Assembly (NCBI GenBank): GCA_022599775.1
Contig: JAHZLQ010000068.1
Span: 1 to 64,000, forward strand
DNA from: Gammaproteobacteria bacterium
GTDB lineage: Bacteria; Pseudomonadota; Gammaproteobacteria; Nevskiales; Nevskiaceae
Length of the DNA: 64,000 nt
Direction of reading: 5' to 3'
A program made the translations under genes and the position numbers. The notes below the pieces were generated by a model. It saw only the letters and a program-made list of their open reading frames with translations, searched no databases and had not been told where the DNA came from. This document shows, piece after piece, positions 19,058 through 27,987 of this stretch. The number at the start of each line of letters is the position of its first letter. Positions within the stretch are counted from its first letter, which is position 1.

Positions 19058-19849
19058 TCAGTCCGCGAGTGTCTGATTCAAGGCAGCCGCCAGGCGCGCG
19101 CCGCCGGTACGCAGTCGAATATCCAGCGTGGGCCACCAGTTGCGCTGATAGCGGGCCGCCGCCAGCTTGTGCTCCGGATAGAAGCCGGGGCTGGAAATGA
19201 TCCGGCAGTCCTCCACCGCCCAATCGCGCGGTCCGGCCTGTTGGTCATGTCGGATCGGACCTTCTTCGCGCAGTTCGTCGACGAGCTGTGCGGCGTCCAG
19301 ACCGTGCCGGTGGATCATGCCGGAGTCCCACCAGGCGTGGAGATTACTGCCCTGCCCGTCTGCCTGGAGCTGATAGGTATTGCCGCCACGATCGTCGCCG
19401 AAGGAACCGTGCAGGGGCTGGTGGATGTCACCGATGAAATGCACGACGTACTTCAGCGCGATGAGACGCGCTTGCGGCTCCGCATCCGAGGCGAGCACGG
19501 CCAGCTGGCGGTCGATCTGTGCGACCACGCATTGTCCGCCCGGGCAGTCGCGTTCCGGCAGGTAGTCGCATTGTCCGCGCGGAAAATTGACGTAGTGCCA
19601 GGCGTAGGTCTCCTGGCTGCGCGTCTCGTCCGCCCAGCTCGCGATCGAACCGAGCGTGGCGCCGGGCTCCTGCGTCAGCAGGGCGTCCACGTGCTGGCGG
19701 GCGGCAGGGCTCAGCTGCCCATACGCCAGTTCCGCAACCACGCGATGGCCGAGCGGCCCCCAGGCCTGGGCAGGCGCGGCGAAGAACGCGCTCAAGGCCA
19801 GACACAGGGGCCCCAGGGCCTCGATCGGGCGAATCGGATATCGGTGCAT
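19058..19849 (-). CDS. secreted S1/P1-type nuclease
   Basis: A 263-residue protein with a signal peptide cleaved after AQA, leaving mature WGPLGHRVV. The N-terminal Trp and the His of GHR are zinc ligands in this family. Other ligands are visible in SWAD, WHYVNF, VVHFIGDIHQPLH and NLHAWWD, so the trinuclear zinc site looks complete. These periplasmic or secreted enzymes degrade single-stranded DNA and RNA and often remove 3' phosphates. It is probably a single-gene unit; the 240 bp before 18807 carry no supported gene. Confidence 0.92.
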   Translation of the reverse strand: MHRYPIRPIEALGPLCLALSAFFAAPAQAWGPLGHRVVAELAYGQLSPAARQHVDALLTQEPGATLGSIASWADETRSQETYAWHYVNFPRGQCDYLPERDCPGGQCVVAQIDRQLAVLASDAEPQARLIALKYVVHFIGDIHQPLHGSFGDDRGGNTYQLQADGQGSNLHAWWDSGMIHRHGLDAAQLVDELREEGPIRHDQQAGPRDWAVEDCRIISSPGFYPEHKLAAARYQRNWWPTLDIRLRTGGARLAAALNQTLAD

Positions 19850-19869
19850 GGCTGCGCTTCCTTGGGGAT

Positions 19870-22281
19870 TCAGGTGCTCGCCCCCGGCTGTTTGCCACCC
19901 AAGCGCAGCAGCAAGGCTGGCAGCAGCAGCAGATCGGCGATCAGCGCCACCAGCATCGCGGTACCGGACAACAGCCCGAACAATAGGGTCGGCACGAAGT
20001 CCGAGAACGCCAGCAGGGCGAAACCCAGCACCAGAATCAGCGTGGTGTAGATCAATGCGGCGCCCACGCTGCGATGACTGCGACGGATCGCTTCAGCCAT
20101 GTCGGCACCGCTTTTTTGTTCCTGGCGCACGCGATGCACATAGTGGATCGTATCGTCCACGGCGATACCCATGGCGACCGAGGCGATGGTGATGGTCATG
20201 AAGTCCAGTGGAATGCGCAGCCAGCCCATGATACCCAGCACCACCAGCGACGACAGGATGTTCGGCACCAGCGCGATCAATGCCACGCGCAGCGAGCCGA
20301 AGATCACCCAGAACGCGAGCCCCAGCACCACGAAGACCACGCCCAGCGTCAGTTCCTGCGAGGTGAACAGTCGCTCCAGCAGATCCTCGTACAACACCAG
20401 CAGACCGGTGAGTTGGTAGTCGTCACGGTCGAGGCCGAGCGCCTCGATCTGGCGATGCAGGGTATCGAGCAGTTCGCCGCGGTCCAGACCTTCGGTGGTG
20501 TCCTGGATTCGCGCGGACAGACGCAGTTCGCCGCTGTCTTCCGAGAAATAGCTGCCGACGAGGTCCTTGCGCAGGGAATCGTCCAGGGTCCAGTACACGG
20601 CCGTGAGTTCGGTTTCGGTCAGCGGCCGATTGCCGTTGAGCCCGCGCGCCAGCTCGGTGAAGTTGACGATCGACAGCACCGTGCCCATCGCCGGCTGCTG
20701 TTCCAGCACGGCCTGGATGCGCTGCGCCATCTGCACGGATTCGGCGCGCAGCACCAGGTTTCCGCTTTTCGGGCCGCCATCCGGCAGGTGGTAGACCACG
20801 TCCAGTGGCGTGGAGCCGCCCATCTCGCGATCGACGAAAGCCAGTTCCTTGTGTATCCGCGTGGAATCCTTGAAGTAATTGATGAAGCTGTTTTCGACGT
20901 CCAGCAGCATCGCGCCGGCAATGCTGGCACCGAGCAGTGCGACGCCGGCCACGATCATCAGACCACTGCGCCGCAAGGCGAGTCCGGACAGGGCACCGGT
21001 CACGGCCTGGGTCCAGCGGTCGCTTTGCGCGCGGTCGCGCCGACCCAGCAGCAGCATCGCCGTGGGGAACAGGATCAGGCTGGTGAGTATGGACACGCCC
21101 ATCGCCAGGATCATCATCAGGCCGAAGGCCCGCACCGGCTGGATGTCACACAGAATCAGCGAAGCGAAACCCACGGACGTGGTGAGCCCGGCATACAGGC
21201 AGGGACCGATCTTCTCGCGCAGGGTGCGCTCCACCAGGGTGCGCACATCGGCGGCTTCGTCCTTGCCCTGTTCCTCGCGGTACTGGACGATCAGATGCAC
21301 CACGATCGCCAGCGTCAGCACCAGTTGCAATGCCATGAAATTGGCCGAGATCACCGTGGCCTTGAGGCCCAGCAGGCCGAACAATCCCACCGTCATCAGC
21401 ACGCTGACGGCACAACAGGCCAGCGGCAGCGCCACCCACAGCAAACGGCGGAAGATCAACATCAGCACGATGCCGATCATCGCCGTCACGGCGATGCCGA
21501 ACACCTTGAGGTCCTTGCCCACCATGCGGATCAGATCCACGCCAAGCACCTGGATACCGCCGAGGTAGATGTTGGCGTCGTCCTCGTAGCCGGCCACGAT
21601 TCCGCGAATCGCATCGACCTCGTCAGCGCGTTGCAGGCGCAGTTCCTTTTCGATCGGCGCGGTCTGCTGCTTCAGGTCTTCGAGCGCGGCTTCATCGTCC
21701 TCGCCGAGTTTGCCGTCGAGCCGCTTGGCCTGGATTTGCGTGATCTGGCGATTCAGCTCATCGAGCTTGGCGTTGCTTTTGAACAGCACCTGCAAGGCCG
21801 TGGCGGTCTGTTTCCTGTTGACCAGCAGGCCTTCGTAGATCGGATGACCGCTGAGAATCTGCTTGAGCCGCTGCGGGCTGAAGCTGCGGTTCTGCATTGT
21901 CCAGTCGTCAGGATTGAAGCCGCTGTCCAGCCCGATCGAGGCATCGGCCGGGATCAACGGAACATTGACCAGCGAACGCACCGACTTGACCCGTTCCAGC
22001 TTCTCGATGGCGGCGGACATGCTGCGCAGATCGTCCAGCGAGGCCGGGTCGAAGATGCTGCGCTGGCGCGGCTCGTAGGCCACGAACATGAATTCCTCGG
22101 GCGAGAAGCGCTGCTGCACGACGCGATTCTCGATGTACAGACGGTTGCCTTCGGAGATCAGCGTATCGGCCGAGGCATTGACCTCGAAGCGACTCACGAA
22201 CGCCGTGAGGCCCGCCGCCACGATCAGGAAGGCCAGCAGCACCCATACCGGGTGGCGGCTCAGGCCGCGGATCGGGCTCAT
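19870..22281 (-). CDS. RND/MMPL-family lipid transporter paired with MlaA
   Basis: This 803-residue RND-superfamily permease has a helix near 12-30, a periplasmic loop, a five-helix sterol-sensing-like bundle (about 260-420), then a second helix (445-465), loop and bundle. The order RND + VacJ/MlaA resembles hopanoid or lipid exporters (HpnN-like) rather than drug efflux pumps, and no adaptor is present. Its ATG (22281) overlaps the mlaA stop as ATGA, so the two are made together. Likely role: moving lipids between the inner membrane and the periplasm or outer membrane. Confidence 0.85.
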   Translation of the reverse strand: MSPIRGLSRHPVWVLLAFLIVAAGLTAFVSRFEVNASADTLISEGNRLYIENRVVQQRFSPEEFMFVAYEPRQRSIFDPASLDDLRSMSAAIEKLERVKSVRSLVNVPLIPADASIGLDSGFNPDDWTMQNRSFSPQRLKQILSGHPIYEGLLVNRKQTATALQVLFKSNAKLDELNRQITQIQAKRLDGKLGEDDEAALEDLKQQTAPIEKELRLQRADEVDAIRGIVAGYEDDANIYLGGIQVLGVDLIRMVGKDLKVFGIAVTAMIGIVLMLIFRRLLWVALPLACCAVSVLMTVGLFGLLGLKATVISANFMALQLVLTLAIVVHLIVQYREEQGKDEAADVRTLVERTLREKIGPCLYAGLTTSVGFASLILCDIQPVRAFGLMMILAMGVSILTSLILFPTAMLLLGRRDRAQSDRWTQAVTGALSGLALRRSGLMIVAGVALLGASIAGAMLLDVENSFINYFKDSTRIHKELAFVDREMGGSTPLDVVYHLPDGGPKSGNLVLRAESVQMAQRIQAVLEQQPAMGTVLSIVNFTELARGLNGNRPLTETELTAVYWTLDDSLRKDLVGSYFSEDSGELRLSARIQDTTEGLDRGELLDTLHRQIEALGLDRDDYQLTGLLVLYEDLLERLFTSQELTLGVVFVVLGLAFWVIFGSLRVALIALVPNILSSLVVLGIMGWLRIPLDFMTITIASVAMGIAVDDTIHYVHRVRQEQKSGADMAEAIRRSHRSVGAALIYTTLILVLGFALLAFSDFVPTLLFGLLSGTAMLVALIADLLLLPALLLRLGGKQPGAST

Positions 22282-23186
22282 TCCGGGCTTTCCCCCTTCT
22301 TGCCGTAGATGTCGTCGCGCTGCAGGCCTTCGAGGTGCAGGTTGCGGAAGAAGATGTACGGGTCTTCGGCCTTTTCACGCAGCGTGGTGTAGCTCTCGGC
22401 CGAGGGTGCGAACGACTGGAACCCGTCGAAGCTGGTGATCACCGTGGATTCGGGCTGGTCCACGAGGTACGGGATCGGGTTGAGGAAGTAGTCGGCCACC
22501 ACGCCGGCGCCACTGCGCAGATCGGATGGCCCGAAGAACGGCAGCACGATGTAGGTGCCGTAACCACTGCCGTAGCGCGACAGGGTATCGGCGAAGCCCG
22601 TGGTTTCGCGCTTCATGCCGAGCCAGCTATCGGCCGGATCGAAAATGCCGAGCAGACCCACGGTGCTGTTGACGACGAATCGCAGGACATCGCGCCCCGC
22701 CGCCTTGGGCTTGGCCTGCGCCAGATGATTGACCGCGTGAATCGGCATCTTGATGTTGTTGAACACATTGCCGATGCCGGTGCGCACCGGTTTGGGCACC
22801 TTCTGGTAGCCCCTGGCCAGCGGGATCAGCGCGTAGCGATAGGTCACGTCGTTGAACGCAAAGATCGCGCGATTGATGCGGATCAGCGGGTCCTTGGGCT
22901 CGGGGAAGCCGACGACATTCGGATCGACCTCGCCGTTCTCGCCAGGCTGCGGGTCTGCGATGACGGTGGGCTCGATGCCGCCGGGCAAGGTCCGCGGCTG
23001 CGGCTGCGTGGCTTGCACCGGCGATGACGCGGCGGCCGGGGTGTCGGAATCGCGCTCCGGAGCGCTGGGCGTGGACGCGCAGGCGCTCAGCAAGGCCGCC
23101 AGCAACAGCGCCGCCAGGCGTCCTCGCGCCCGCCAGGGACGGTCCGTGCCGACTGCACACCGGGCCAGCGTCTTGAGCTTCGTCAC
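22278..23186 (-). CDS. mlaA: MlaA/VacJ phospholipid-removing lipoprotein
   Basis: The 302-residue protein has a lipoprotein signal with lipobox LSAC (mature N-terminus about residue 36), a proline-rich linker, then the MlaA core (DPLIRINRAIFAFNDVTYRY, FVVNSTVGLLGIFDPADSWLG, GTYIVLPFFGPSDLRSG). MlaA is the outer-membrane component that extracts misplaced phospholipids from the outer leaflet. Start is GTG 23186 with GGGAGAA upstream. Unlike E. coli, it is coupled to an RND permease rather than to mlaBCDEF. Confidence 0.93.
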   Translation of the reverse strand: MTKLKTLARCAVGTDRPWRARGRLAALLLAALLSACASTPSAPERDSDTPAAASSPVQATQPQPRTLPGGIEPTVIADPQPGENGEVDPNVVGFPEPKDPLIRINRAIFAFNDVTYRYALIPLARGYQKVPKPVRTGIGNVFNNIKMPIHAVNHLAQAKPKAAGRDVLRFVVNSTVGLLGIFDPADSWLGMKRETTGFADTLSRYGSGYGTYIVLPFFGPSDLRSGAGVVADYFLNPIPYLVDQPESTVITSFDGFQSFAPSAESYTTLREKAEDPYIFFRNLHLEGLQRDDIYGKKGESPE

Positions 23187-23366
23187 AGGTATTCTCCCTT
23201 CGCCGTGCCGTGAGCCGTCACTGGCACTGCGTATTCACGCCGCGATAGGCGCAATCAAGGGAAGACTAGAGGAGCCAGGCTTAAGCCAAGGTGACGCGGG
23301 TGCTGCCGGCGATGGCGTCCAGGCGGTATGGCCCGAGAATCAGATCGCCGACAATTGAGGACTCGC

Positions 23367-24221
23367 TCAGTCCTCGTCGGCCTCTTCGCGCCCGCGCTGG
23401 CGCGCTTCGGCTTCGAGACGCGCATCCTCGATCTCATCGAGTACGCCGTCGAGGTCCACCTCGCGGTCGTCGAATTCGAACTCGCCCGTCAGCACCGAAT
23501 CCGGACGCAGTTCGCTGGCCTGGAACAGTGCCCACATCTCCTGCGCGTAGTGCGTGCTCAGCAGCTCGGGCGCGGCGCGTCCGAAGGTGGAGCGCATGTT
23601 GTTGACGTCGCGCAGCAGCATGCTGAACGCATTGTTGTTGCTCGCCGCGTCCACGGCCTGCGGCAGGTCGATCACGACCGGCCCATTGCCGTCGACCAGC
23701 ACGTTGTACTCGGACAGATCGCCGTGGATCAGGCCGGCGCAGAGCATGCGCACGATCTGCTCGATCATGAAGGCATGCCATTGCAGCGCCTGTTCCCGGC
23801 TCATTTCCACTTCATTGAGGCGCGGCGCCGGCAGGCCGTCGTCTGCGGTCACCAGTTCCATCAGCAGCACACCGCCGAACACGCCCATCGGCTCCGGCAC
23901 GCGCACACCGGCAGCGGCGAGCCGGTACAAGGCGTCCACCTCGGCGTTCTTCCATTCGGCTTCCTGCACCGAACGGCCATGCCTGCCGCGTCGCCCCTTG
24001 GCACGGGCGTCACGGCTGCCACGGGCCTTGCGTCCTTCCTGGTATTCGGCGAGCCGGTGGAATCCGCGATGTTCCGCGTCCTTGTAGACCTTGGCGCAGC
24101 AGGTCCGGCCGCCGCTGCGCACCACGAACACCGCCGCTTCCTTGCCGCTCTGAAGCTGGCGCACGACCTCGTCGATCAGCCCTTCTTCAACCAGCGGTTG
24201 CAGGCCCTTGGGAATTTTCAT
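23367..24221 (-). CDS. RIO1-type atypical serine kinase
   Basis: A 284-residue cytoplasmic protein with RIO-kinase features: the ATP-anchoring GKEAAVFVV, the lysine strand TCCAKVYK, catalytic loop IHGDLSEYNVLV (Asp and Asn present) and the metal loop VVIDLPQAVD in place of DFG. A basic insert (RKARGSRDARAKGRRGRHGR, about 65-84) follows the ATP site, and an acidic tail ends EEADED. Bacterial RIO1 proteins of this type are widespread in Proteobacteria. Targets are unknown. Confidence 0.88.
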   Translation of the reverse strand: MKIPKGLQPLVEEGLIDEVVRQLQSGKEAAVFVVRSGGRTCCAKVYKDAEHRGFHRLAEYQEGRKARGSRDARAKGRRGRHGRSVQEAEWKNAEVDALYRLAAAGVRVPEPMGVFGGVLLMELVTADDGLPAPRLNEVEMSREQALQWHAFMIEQIVRMLCAGLIHGDLSEYNVLVDGNGPVVIDLPQAVDAASNNNAFSMLLRDVNNMRSTFGRAAPELLSTHYAQEMWALFQASELRPDSVLTGEFEFDDREVDLDGVLDEIEDARLEAEARQRGREEADED

Positions 24222-24321
24222 GGAACGGTGACACGAAATGGCGGACCGGCGTCACCGCTCGTCAAGCCCTGCGGCCATCGGGGAAACGCTGCGATCGTCA
24301 CGAACGGGGGGACAACGGCGA

Positions 24322-24423
24322 CTAGCGCTTTTTCTGCTTCTCGGCCTTGACGGCACGCTTTTCGAGCAACGTCAAAGCCGGCTTCTTCTTGGTTTCCTTC
24401 TTGCGATCCATGCCCTTGCTCAT
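24322..24423 (-). CDS. small basic protein (33 aa)
   Basis: MSKGMDRKKETKKKPALTLL begins this 33-residue lysine-rich peptide, which ends EKQKKR. Its ATG (24423) overlaps the stop of the next upstream small gene as ATGA, which argues that both are translated. No fold or function is recognised; the composition suggests nucleic-acid or ribosome binding. Confidence 0.6.
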   Translation of the reverse strand: MSKGMDRKKETKKKPALTLLEKRAVKAEKQKKR

Positions 24424-24560
24424 CGCGGAGGCTCCTGCTCGGAGTCGGCCGGCGCATCGGTCGGATTGCGCGACAGCTTCTTCTGACGCTTTTCTTCCTG
24501 CTTCTTGTTCTTCTGCAGCTCGCGTTGTCGCTTGTCGAACTGGTAATTGGGCTTGGCCAT
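24420..24560 (-). CDS. small basic protein (46 aa)
   Basis: A 46-residue protein starting MAKPNYQFDKRQRELQKNKK, strongly charged and helical, with an acidic/proline tail ending SEQEPPR. GGAAAG lies a few bases before the ATG. I recall similar short proteins annotated as conserved hypotheticals in Xanthomonadales-type genomes, which supports its reality. The overlapping downstream gene is also very basic. Confidence 0.65.
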   Translation of the reverse strand: MAKPNYQFDKRQRELQKNKKQEEKRQKKLSRNPTDAPADSEQEPPR

Positions 24561-24623
24561 GATCTTTCCGCTGCGGATTTCGACCAGTGTAATCGCTCGC
24601 AGGCCTTCGCGAAGCTAGTACCG

Positions 24624-24648
24624 CGGCACGGCCGAACTCCGCGTGCCG
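24624..24648 (-). terminator. hairpin after the acyltransferase gene
   Basis: CGGCACG (24624-24630) and CGTGCCG (24642-24648) form a 7-bp stem five bases past the stop of the minus-strand acyltransferase. No T-run follows, so it could be a weak or factor-dependent terminator or only a processing end. Confidence 0.35.
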
Positions 24649-24652
24649 TGAT

Positions 24653-25327
24653 TCAGCCGGCGCCCAGCGCCGGTCTGGGCTTGGTCGCAACGGCAGGGCC
24701 ACAGACCAGCAGTTCCATCTGCTTGAGGGAATCGGCGATCGCCGCCTGATGCAGGGCGAAGTCCTCGAACCTCGTATCCGCCGGAACATGAACGGGCGCA
24801 CCGTAGTGAATGTCGATGCGCGAGAACGGCTTCGGCAGACGGAACGCATCCCAGCTCTTGAAGCGCCAGTAGCGCGCCGGCATCGGAAAGTACGGCACGA
24901 TCGGCGCACCCGATTGCCGCGCCATTTCGATGATGCCGGGTTTCACCACATGGGCCGGGCCGCTTGGTCCGTCCACGGTCACCGCGCCGGGAAGCCCGGC
25001 CTTGAGGAAATCGATCATCTCGTCCTTGGCTTCCTTGCCGCCCTTGTCGATGCCGCGCTTGCGCGAGCTGCCGCGCACCACGGCATGACCGAGCCGCGAA
25101 CACAGATAGGCCACCGGATCACCGTCGCGCGAGCGCGACACGATCACGGTATGGCGGCGACCGGTCTGCGCAAGAATCCCGCCGAACAGGTTCTGGTGCC
25201 AGATCGCCAGGAGATAGGGCTTTCCATCCGCGCCCGGACGTGGCGTGCCGTCCCGAAAGCGATAGGTGAAAGCCAGCAGCCGGATCAGGGCAAAGCCCAG
25301 CGGCAGCAACAGATACTTGACCAGCAT
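24653..25327 (-). CDS. DUF374-type lysophospholipid acyltransferase family protein
   Basis: This 224-residue protein has an N-terminal membrane helix, then [14 protein letters not shown] (the WHQ-N box in place of HX4D), [44 protein letters not shown] and [10 protein letters not shown], the characteristic DUF374 order. Relatives transfer acyl chains to lipid A or phospholipid precursors at the inner membrane. ATG 25327 follows GGGGGAC by about six bases; longer frames upstream are low-quality sequence. Confidence 0.85.
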   Translation of the reverse strand: MLVKYLLLPLGFALIRLLAFTYRFRDGTPRPGADGKPYLLAIWHQNLFGGILAQTGRRHTVIVSRSRDGDPVAYLCSRLGHAVVRGSSRKRGIDKGGKEAKDEMIDFLKAGLPGAVTVDGPSGPAHVVKPGIIEMARQSGAPIVPYFPMPARYWRFKSWDAFRLPKPFSRIDIHYGAPVHVPADTRFEDFALHQAAIADSLKQMELLVCGPAVATKPRPALGAG

Positions 25328-25491
25328 TGACGTCCCCCGGCGAATCGGTATCGATTCGGTTCGATGCGAACCCGCCGCCCCCGCAACGAGCACCGGCGCC
25401 AGACGGCGCCGTCCGCGCCAGTCTACAGGTTTACGGTCCGCGGGCCGGGACTGGCACACTGAGCCTCCCCGAACCGCCCGCGCGCCAAGCC

Positions 25492-26859
25492 ATGCCCGAA
25501 GCTCCCGCACCCGTCGAATCCCTTGCCGCCGTGGAAGCCAACTTCGACGGCCTGGTCGGCCCCACGCACAACTACGCGGGCCTCGCTTTCGGCAACGTGG
25601 CGTCGGCGCGCAATGCCGATCAGGCCTCGAATCCGCGAGAAGCGGCCCTGCAAGGGCTGGACAAGATGGAGGCGCTGGCGAAGCTCGGACTGACGCAGGG
25701 CGTGCTGCCGCCGCAGGAGCGTCCCAATCTGAGCGCATTGCGCGCACTGGGCTATGTCGGCAAGGAGGCTCGGGTACTGGAAAAGGTGTGGCACGAAGCA
25801 CCCGGCCTGCTCGCGGCCGTCAGCTCCGCGTCCAGCATGTGGACGGCCAATGCCGCCACGGTCTCGCCGAGCGCCGACACGGCGGACCGCAAGGTCCATT
25901 TCACGCCAGCCAACCTGTGCAGCAATCTGCACCGTTCGTTCGAGCCCGAGACCACGTCACGGGTTCTGCGCGCGGTGTTCGAGGACGCGGCGCACTTCAT
26001 TCATCATGCACCGCTGCAATCCACGCCGGCGCTCGGCGACGAGGGCGCCGCCAATCACATGCGGCTGTGCGCGGAGTACGGCGAAGCCGGTCTGGAACTG
26101 TTCGTCTACGGCCAGGGCAGCGAGGCCGAACCGGCGCCGGAGAACTATCCGGCCCGGCAGACGCGCGCCGCCTGCGAGGCGATCGCGCGCCTGCACGAAC
26201 TCGATCCCGCACGCACCCTGCACCTGTTGCAGAACCCGGCGGTGATCGACCAGGGCGTGTTCCACAACGACGTGATCGCCGTCGGCAATCGCGAAGTGCT
26301 GCTCTATCACCAGGACGCGTTCCACGATGTGGACGCACTGAAGCGCTGGCTGTCCGCCCACTGGCGTGGTGCGCGTGCAGCGGTGCTGATCGAAGTGCCG
26401 CGCGATCGCGTTTCGGTCGAGGACGCGATCGGTTCCTACCTGTTCAACAGCCAGCTGGTGTGCACCCCGGACGGGCGCATGCATCTGGTGGTGGCGCAGG
26501 AATGCCGCGAGAACGTCAAAGTCTGGGCCGAGATCGAACGCATCGTGGAGGCCCCGGACAATCCGATCGTCGATGCCCTGGTGTTCGATCTGCGGCAATC
26601 GATGCGCAACGGCGGCGGTCCGGCCTGCCTGCGGCTGCGCGTGGTGCTCAACGAGGCCGAACGCGCCGCCGTCAATCCGATGTGCTGGATCGACGCGGCC
26701 AAGCTCGATGCGCTACGCGACTGGGTGCGGACGCATTATCGCGACCGCCTGGTGCTGGCCGACCTCGCCGACCCCAATCTGCTTGACGAATCGCGCACCG
26801 CGCTGGACCGGCTGACGCAGATCCTGGGCCTGGGCAGCATCTATCCGTTCCAGCGCTGA
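25492..26859 (+). CDS. astB: succinylarginine dihydrolase
   Basis: The 455-residue enzyme converts N2-succinylarginine to N2-succinylornithine, CO2 and two NH3 in the arginine succinyltransferase pathway. Family motifs are [19 protein letters not shown] at the N-terminus, [17 protein letters not shown] (catalytic His) and [15 protein letters not shown] (catalytic Cys). Length is close to E. coli AstB (447). Start ATG 25492 gives the family N-terminus; a ribosome site is weak. The other ast genes are not adjacent, although an AstC/ArgD-type aminotransferase lies 11 kb downstream. Confidence 0.95.
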   Translation: MPEAPAPVESLAAVEANFDGLVGPTHNYAGLAFGNVASARNADQASNPREAALQGLDKMEALAKLGLTQGVLPPQERPNLSALRALGYVGKEARVLEKVWHEAPGLLAAVSSASSMWTANAATVSPSADTADRKVHFTPANLCSNLHRSFEPETTSRVLRAVFEDAAHFIHHAPLQSTPALGDEGAANHMRLCAEYGEAGLELFVYGQGSEAEPAPENYPARQTRAACEAIARLHELDPARTLHLLQNPAVIDQGVFHNDVIAVGNREVLLYHQDAFHDVDALKRWLSAHWRGARAAVLIEVPRDRVSVEDAIGSYLFNSQLVCTPDGRMHLVVAQECRENVKVWAEIERIVEAPDNPIVDALVFDLRQSMRNGGGPACLRLRVVLNEAERAAVNPMCWIDAAKLDALRDWVRTHYRDRLVLADLADPNLLDESRTALDRLTQILGLGSIYPFQR

Positions 26860-26875
26860 GGGCGACTTCGACGGC

Positions 26876-27961
26876 TCAAGCGTTCGCGGTGTTGGCGCCG
26901 GGTTTCACCGATTCGCGCGAGGCCCGCTCGTCCACGCCATAACGATTGGCGCGTCTGAAGGTGCCCAGATCATTGAAGCGCACGCCCATCTCGCGCATCA
27001 CCTTGTGCGCCCGCGCGGCCGTGAGCTGGCGGATGTAGAACGGTTCCTTGACCACGAAATGATGAATGCCGTGAGTGCTGCCGAAGTTGAAGCAGAACAG
27101 CTGCGCCGGAAGCAGCCACCAGGGATTCAGAACCTGGGTCTGCTGCAGCACGTTGCCGTCCTCGACATCGCCGTAGTAATGCATGTTGGAACTGACGAAG
27201 TGCAGGCAGAAGGTGCGCAGCACATTGGGCGCGACCAGCACCACGACCACCGCATCGATCACGCCGAGCGCGGACATCGTACCGACCGACCAGGCGATCG
27301 GCGTACCGGCGATTCGGGCCGCACCGTCGATCAGATGAAAGCCGACGAAGGCATACCAGCTGCCCCAGTTGAGCCAGCCCAGCGGGAAATACGAGGCGAA
27401 GCCGCGCAGCATCAGCCGCCGCCGCAGCTCGCGATCACGCAGCCGCAGCACACGCAGGATCAGCGACATGATGTTGTCGCCCACCATCAGCAGACGCAGC
27501 GGGCCCCAGGACTCACCGTTGGTGATGGCGCGTTCCTCGATGTCCGTGGCGGTGCCGGAATGCTTATGGTGATTGAGATGCAGATTGCGCCGGATCCACG
27601 GATTGATCGTGCTCGGCCGCGCCAGCCACACCAGCCCCATCATCAGGTTGTGGGCCAAGGCGTTGCCGCGGAAATACATGCGGTGGATCAGGTCGTGCTC
27701 CAGCTCGTGCGTGAGCGAGGCGAAGAACGCCGTCACCGGTATGCACAGCCACCAGGCCATGGCGCCGGCGAGATACAGCCAGCCGCTGGCGACCATACCG
27801 CTCAGCGACAGCAGCAGGATCGCGCTGCCGATCGCATCGTTGTGGCGCAGCCACGGCAGGCGTCGGCGCCATTCGTTGCCGGCCGCTGTCACCTCGGACT
27901 TGATCGCGTTGATCCTGTCCTGCGTGGTCATCGTTTGCGCATTGCGCTTATGCTCCTGCAT
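26876..27961 (-). CDS. membrane fatty acid desaturase
   Basis: A 361-residue integral membrane di-iron enzyme. Histidine boxes are HELEHD (about 87-92), HLNHHKH and HGIHH, with membrane helices at roughly 45-80, 205-230 and 235-255. It would introduce a double bond into acyl lipids or a related substrate, using reductant from outside this locus. GGAGG lies 9-10 bases before ATG 27961. It is divergent from an AraC-type regulator with only 26 bp between the starts, suggesting regulation by that protein. Confidence 0.9.
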   Translation of the reverse strand: MQEHKRNAQTMTTQDRINAIKSEVTAAGNEWRRRLPWLRHNDAIGSAILLLSLSGMVASGWLYLAGAMAWWLCIPVTAFFASLTHELEHDLIHRMYFRGNALAHNLMMGLVWLARPSTINPWIRRNLHLNHHKHSGTATDIEERAITNGESWGPLRLLMVGDNIMSLILRVLRLRDRELRRRLMLRGFASYFPLGWLNWGSWYAFVGFHLIDGAARIAGTPIAWSVGTMSALGVIDAVVVVLVAPNVLRTFCLHFVSSNMHYYGDVEDGNVLQQTQVLNPWWLLPAQLFCFNFGSTHGIHHFVVKEPFYIRQLTAARAHKVMREMGVRFNDLGTFRRANRYGVDERASRESVKPGANTANA

Positions 27962-27987
27962 CGAGCAACCCCTCCGAGCGAAGTATC

